The position numbers were made by a program, and so were the translations under genes. DNA of 6,360 bases from Anaerolineales bacterium. Its GTDB lineage: Bacteria > Chloroflexota > Anaerolineae > Anaerolineales > DRMV01. Numbering within the stretch: position 1 is the first letter of the stretch; the number at the start of each line of letters is the position of its first letter. The notes under the pieces are model-generated. The model was not told the DNA's origin. It did not search any database and saw only the letters and a program-made list of their open reading frames with translations. Below are positions 4,410 to 6,360 of the stretch, in pieces. Where the stretch lies: the NCBI GenBank assembly GCA_027044735.1, contig JALUBW010000018.1, positions 1-6,360 of the forward strand, in the 5' to 3' direction.

Positions 4410-5831
4410 ATGTGGAAAACTTATATCCTTGCCTCCAACCTTGAGGACGCCCTGCAAGCCCTCGCCGAGCACGGCGAGCGGGCGCGCATTGTGGCCGGTG
4501 CGACCGATTTGATGCTGGAACTTCAGCGCAATGTGCGCCCGAATGTGGAAGTTTTAGTTGACACCACGCGCATCCCGGGCTTTGATGAAATCAGGCTTGA
4601 GGATGGGTGGGTGCGGATTGGACCAAACGTGCTCCACAGCGAAGCCGAAATTTCGCCAGTTTTGCGGAAATACGGCTTTCCGCTGGCGCAGGCCAGTTGG
4701 GGCGTGGGTTCGCCGCAAATCCGCAACCGCGCCACCATCGCGGGCAACCTGGTCACCGCCTCCCCGGCCAACGACACCATCGTGCCGCTGATGGCGTTGG
4801 GTGCGCAGGTCACCCTGCGCTCGGTAAGCGGCGAGCGCACCGTGCCGCTGAGCGAGTTTTACACCGGCGTGCGCCGCACTGTGATGCGCCCTGATGAAAT
4901 GCTGACTGAAATCGCCTTCCCCGCAATGAAGCCCAACCAGCGCGGCGTGTTCCTCAAGATGGGCTTGCGGAAGGCGCAGGTGATTTCGGTGGTCAGTGCC
5001 GCGGCGGTGCTCACCTTGGAAGACGGCGTGGTGCAGGACGCCAAAATCACCTTGGGCGCGGTCGCGCCGACCATCATCCGCGCGCCCGAGGCCGAGGCTT
5101 ACTTGAAGGGTAAAACTTTGGATGAAGCCGTTGCCGCCGAAGCCGGAAGGTTGGCCGCAGAAGCCGCGCACCCGATTGACGACCTGCGCGCTTCCGCCGA
5201 ATACCGCCGCCGCATGGTGGCCGTGTTGGTCAAGCGCGCACTGCTGCGCATTGCCGAGGGGCGTGAGGCCGAGGATTTCCCCGAACGCCCGCCGCTGCTG
5301 TGGGGCAAAGCCCGCCCCAAGCCCAACCAATTGCCCGAAACGGTAGTGCTCACCGAAGAGACGCCCATTCGTTTCCGCGTGAACGGCCGCGAGGTGAGCG
5401 TGAAGGGTGCCTTCCGCAAGAGCCTGCTGCGGATGCTTCGCGAGGAAGTCGGCTTTACCGGCCCAAAGGAAGCCTGCGGGGAGGGCGAGTGCGGCGCGTG
5501 CGAGGTGTTTGTGGATGGCGTGGCCGCGCTCAGTTGTATGATCCCTGCCCCGGCCGCGTATGGTCGTGACATCGTCACCGTTGAGGGCTTGGCTCAAGAT
5601 GATGCCTTGCACCCCGTCCAGCAAGCATTTGTGGAAGCCGGAGCGGTGCAATGCGGCTTTTGCACCCCCGGCTTTGTGATGACCACCGTGAAATTGCTGG
5701 AGGAATTTCCGCATCCCGACCGTGAGACGATTCAGAATGCACTCACGGGCAACCTCTGCCGCTGTACCGGTTACTACAAGATAGTGCGAGCGGTTGAAAA
5801 AGCCGCAGCATCCTTGGAAAAGGCGGCTTAG
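4410..5831 (+). CDS. Molybdenum hydroxylase FAD subunit fused to [2Fe-2S] subunit (CoxM-CoxS type)
   Basis: A 473-aa fusion of the medium and small subunits of xanthine dehydrogenase/CO dehydrogenase-like enzymes, which carry electrons from a molybdopterin subunit through two [2Fe-2S] clusters to FAD. Residues 1-285 form the FAD-binding and CO_deh_flav_C domains. The FAD loops read IVAGATDLMLE (27-37) and TIAGNLVTASPANDT (109-123), with alanine in place of the more usual second glycine in both. After a linker of about 30 residues, a plant-type ferredoxin domain (C356, C361, C364, C376) and an alpha-helical cluster domain (C415, C418, C450, C452, in QCGFCTPG and NLCRCTGY) follow. All eight cluster cysteines are present. 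The common XdhA fusion has the opposite order. The substrate cannot be read without the molybdenum subunit, which is not in the window. The protein is cytoplasmic, with no signal peptide. Confidence 0.9.
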   Translation: MWKTYILASNLEDALQALAEHGERARIVAGATDLMLELQRNVRPNVEVLVDTTRIPGFDEIRLEDGWVRIGPNVLHSEAEISPVLRKYGFPLAQASWGVGSPQIRNRATIAGNLVTASPANDTIVPLMALGAQVTLRSVSGERTVPLSEFYTGVRRTVMRPDEMLTEIAFPAMKPNQRGVFLKMGLRKAQVISVVSAAAVLTLEDGVVQDAKITLGAVAPTIIRAPEAEAYLKGKTLDEAVAAEAGRLAAEAAHPIDDLRASAEYRRRMVAVLVKRALLRIAEGREAEDFPERPPLLWGKARPKPNQLPETVVLTEETPIRFRVNGREVSVKGAFRKSLLRMLREEVGFTGPKEACGEGECGACEVFVDGVAALSCMIPAPAAYGRDIVTVEGLAQDDALHPVQQAFVEAGAVQCGFCTPGFVMTTVKLLEEFPHPDRETIQNALTGNLCRCTGYYKIVRAVEKAAASLEKAA

Positions 5832-5832
5832 G

Positions 5833-5970
5833 CTCTATCCGAACAATATTGTGATGGTGTCATTGCGAGCCCCGCAGGGGCAAAGCACTTCCCCTTTTAC
5901 TTTTCAGGAGACTGCTTTGGCGGCTATGCTGCCTCGCAGTGACACACCTGAAAAATTTTTCGGGTAGGTT
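5833..5970. repeat. Cloverleaf palindromic element, copy B (core 5859-5943)
   Basis: GTCATTGCGAG (5859-5869) pairs with CTCGCAGTGAC (5933-5943), the only imperfect position being T opposite G. Inside are CCCC-GCA-GGGG (5870-5880), AAAGCA (5882-5887) with TGCTTT (5913-5918) plus weaker pairing inward, and GGCGGC-TAT-GCTGCC (5919-5933). Outside the core, CTATCCGAACAATATT (5835-5850) is imperfectly inverted at about 5953-5968. CTTAGG occurs directly at 5827-5832 and 5971-5976, the left copy overlapping the stop codon of the upstream gene. The core is the same family as 1466-1552, but the outer flanks are not alike. In RNA it would fold strongly and might protect or end the upstream message; no T-run terminator is evident. 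Confidence 0.7.
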
Positions 5971-5993
5971 CTTAGGTTACAAGGGCTTGCTGC

Positions 5994-5998
5994 AGGAG
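5994..5998 (+). promoter_or_regulatory. Ribosome binding site for the right-edge gene
   Basis: AGGAG lies 6 bases before the ATG at 6005. A second in-frame ATG at 6011 would be 12 bases away, so 6005 is preferred. Confidence 0.6.
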
Positions 5999-6004
5999 CC
6001 GATT

Positions 6005-6360
6005 ATGGGCATGTATTCTTCCTCCGGGCGGCCGGAAATGCCGTCGTTTGCCAAGCGCACTATGGGGCATCCCATTTGGGGCGCTTTGGGAATAATGTTG
6101 GGCGCGCTGTTGCCGGTTTTGGCGTATGCTGCAGCGCGCCTAACCCTTGCTTACCCCAAAGCAGTAGAATTGCTTGGATTGTCGGCATCCGCGTACCGGC
6201 CGTTGCCCAAAATCGGCATTCCGCAAGGAGCGTTGTGGCTTACGATTGGCTATGCTGCTTTATTTTACGCTTTGTATGCGTTGGTTTACTCCTTGCTCTA
6301 TGCCGCATTGCGGGTGACGCCTTACACACCGCTTGACGTCAAGCGCCCCATCAGGCGCAA
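6005..6360 (+). CDS. Partial hypothetical protein with two predicted membrane helices
   Basis: An open frame of 118 codons runs off the right edge. After a polar N-terminus (MGMYSSSGRPEMPSFAKRT) come two hydrophobic segments, about 24-46 (IWGALGIMLGALLPVLAYAAA) and about 76-102 (ALWLTIGYAALFYALYALVY). A proline-containing loop separates them (SAYRPLPKIGIP), and a basic tail follows (PYTPLDVKRPIRR). The positive residues before the first helix and after the second suggest both termini are cytoplasmic. I do not recognise the family and propose no function. The C-terminal part, which may hold a soluble domain, lies outside the window. It has a good ribosome binding site and stands 173 bases after the FAD/2Fe-2S gene, separated by the repeat element, so it is probably not the hydroxylase's missing subunit. 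Confidence 0.65.
   Translation, partial: MGMYSSSGRPEMPSFAKRTMGHPIWGALGIMLGALLPVLAYAAARLTLAYPKAVELLGLSASAYRPLPKIGIPQGALWLTIGYAALFYALYALVYSLLYAALRVTPYTPLDVKRPIRR

Noticed and set aside
4554..5714. 386-codon minus-strand ORF
   Set aside because: It is antisense to the FAD/2Fe-2S fusion, rich in His, Ala and Gly as expected of a shadow in GC-rich DNA, with no motif.
6076..6336. 86-codon plus-strand ORF with cysteine-rich hydrophobic stretches
   Set aside because: It overlaps the frame starting at 6005, which has a ribosome binding site, two clean membrane helices and remains open to the edge.

Overview
The window looks like a piece of a moderately GC-rich bacterial chromosome. The gene content, the N-terminal-FAD/C-terminal-2Fe-2S fusion and the many intergenic palindromic repeats are compatible with Chloroflexota (Anaerolineae-like). 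That assignment is an inference from general resemblance, because no rRNA or other marker gene is present. Six complete genes are seen, plus a seventh cut by the right edge. All have ordinary bacterial functions except the last, which I do not recognise.

Layout. At 23-826 (minus) lies birA, a biotin-protein ligase without the DNA-binding domain. It is head to head with acpS (holo-ACP synthase, plus strand, start at 834), and the two translation starts lie within about 10 bases of each other. At 1224-1640 is a gene-free stretch packed with palindromic repeats. At 1641-1988 is a small NifU/IscU-like protein with one of the three usual cluster cysteines, followed 6 bases later by a PlsC-type acyltransferase (1995-2726). 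At 2727-3009 is a second repeat-filled gap, dominated by one roughly 203-bp element with terminal inverted repeats and a flanking 10-bp direct repeat. At 3010-4356 is a family II (DHH/DHHA2) pyrophosphatase with an inserted CBS pair. At 4410-5831 is a fusion of the FAD and [2Fe-2S] subunits of a molybdenum hydroxylase; no molybdenum subunit is in the window. A third palindromic element follows at its stop codon. From 6005 a two-helix membrane protein runs off the right edge.

How the genes relate. BirA biotinylates acetyl-CoA carboxylase, AcpS activates acyl carrier protein, PlsC acylates lysophosphatidate, and pyrophosphatase removes the PPi made in such activation steps. The left two thirds therefore has a loose lipid-biosynthesis theme. 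Only the NifU-like/plsC pair is a convincing operon.

The most unusual feature is not a gene. Three intergenic elements (cores 1466-1552, 2811-2939 and 5859-5943) can each fold into an outer stem plus three internal hairpins, a four-way-junction or cloverleaf shape. The first and third belong to one family, and their hairpin arms differ in sequence while pairing is kept. All three are bounded by inverted repeats, with short direct repeats just outside. This suggests small non-autonomous mobile elements selected for their fold.
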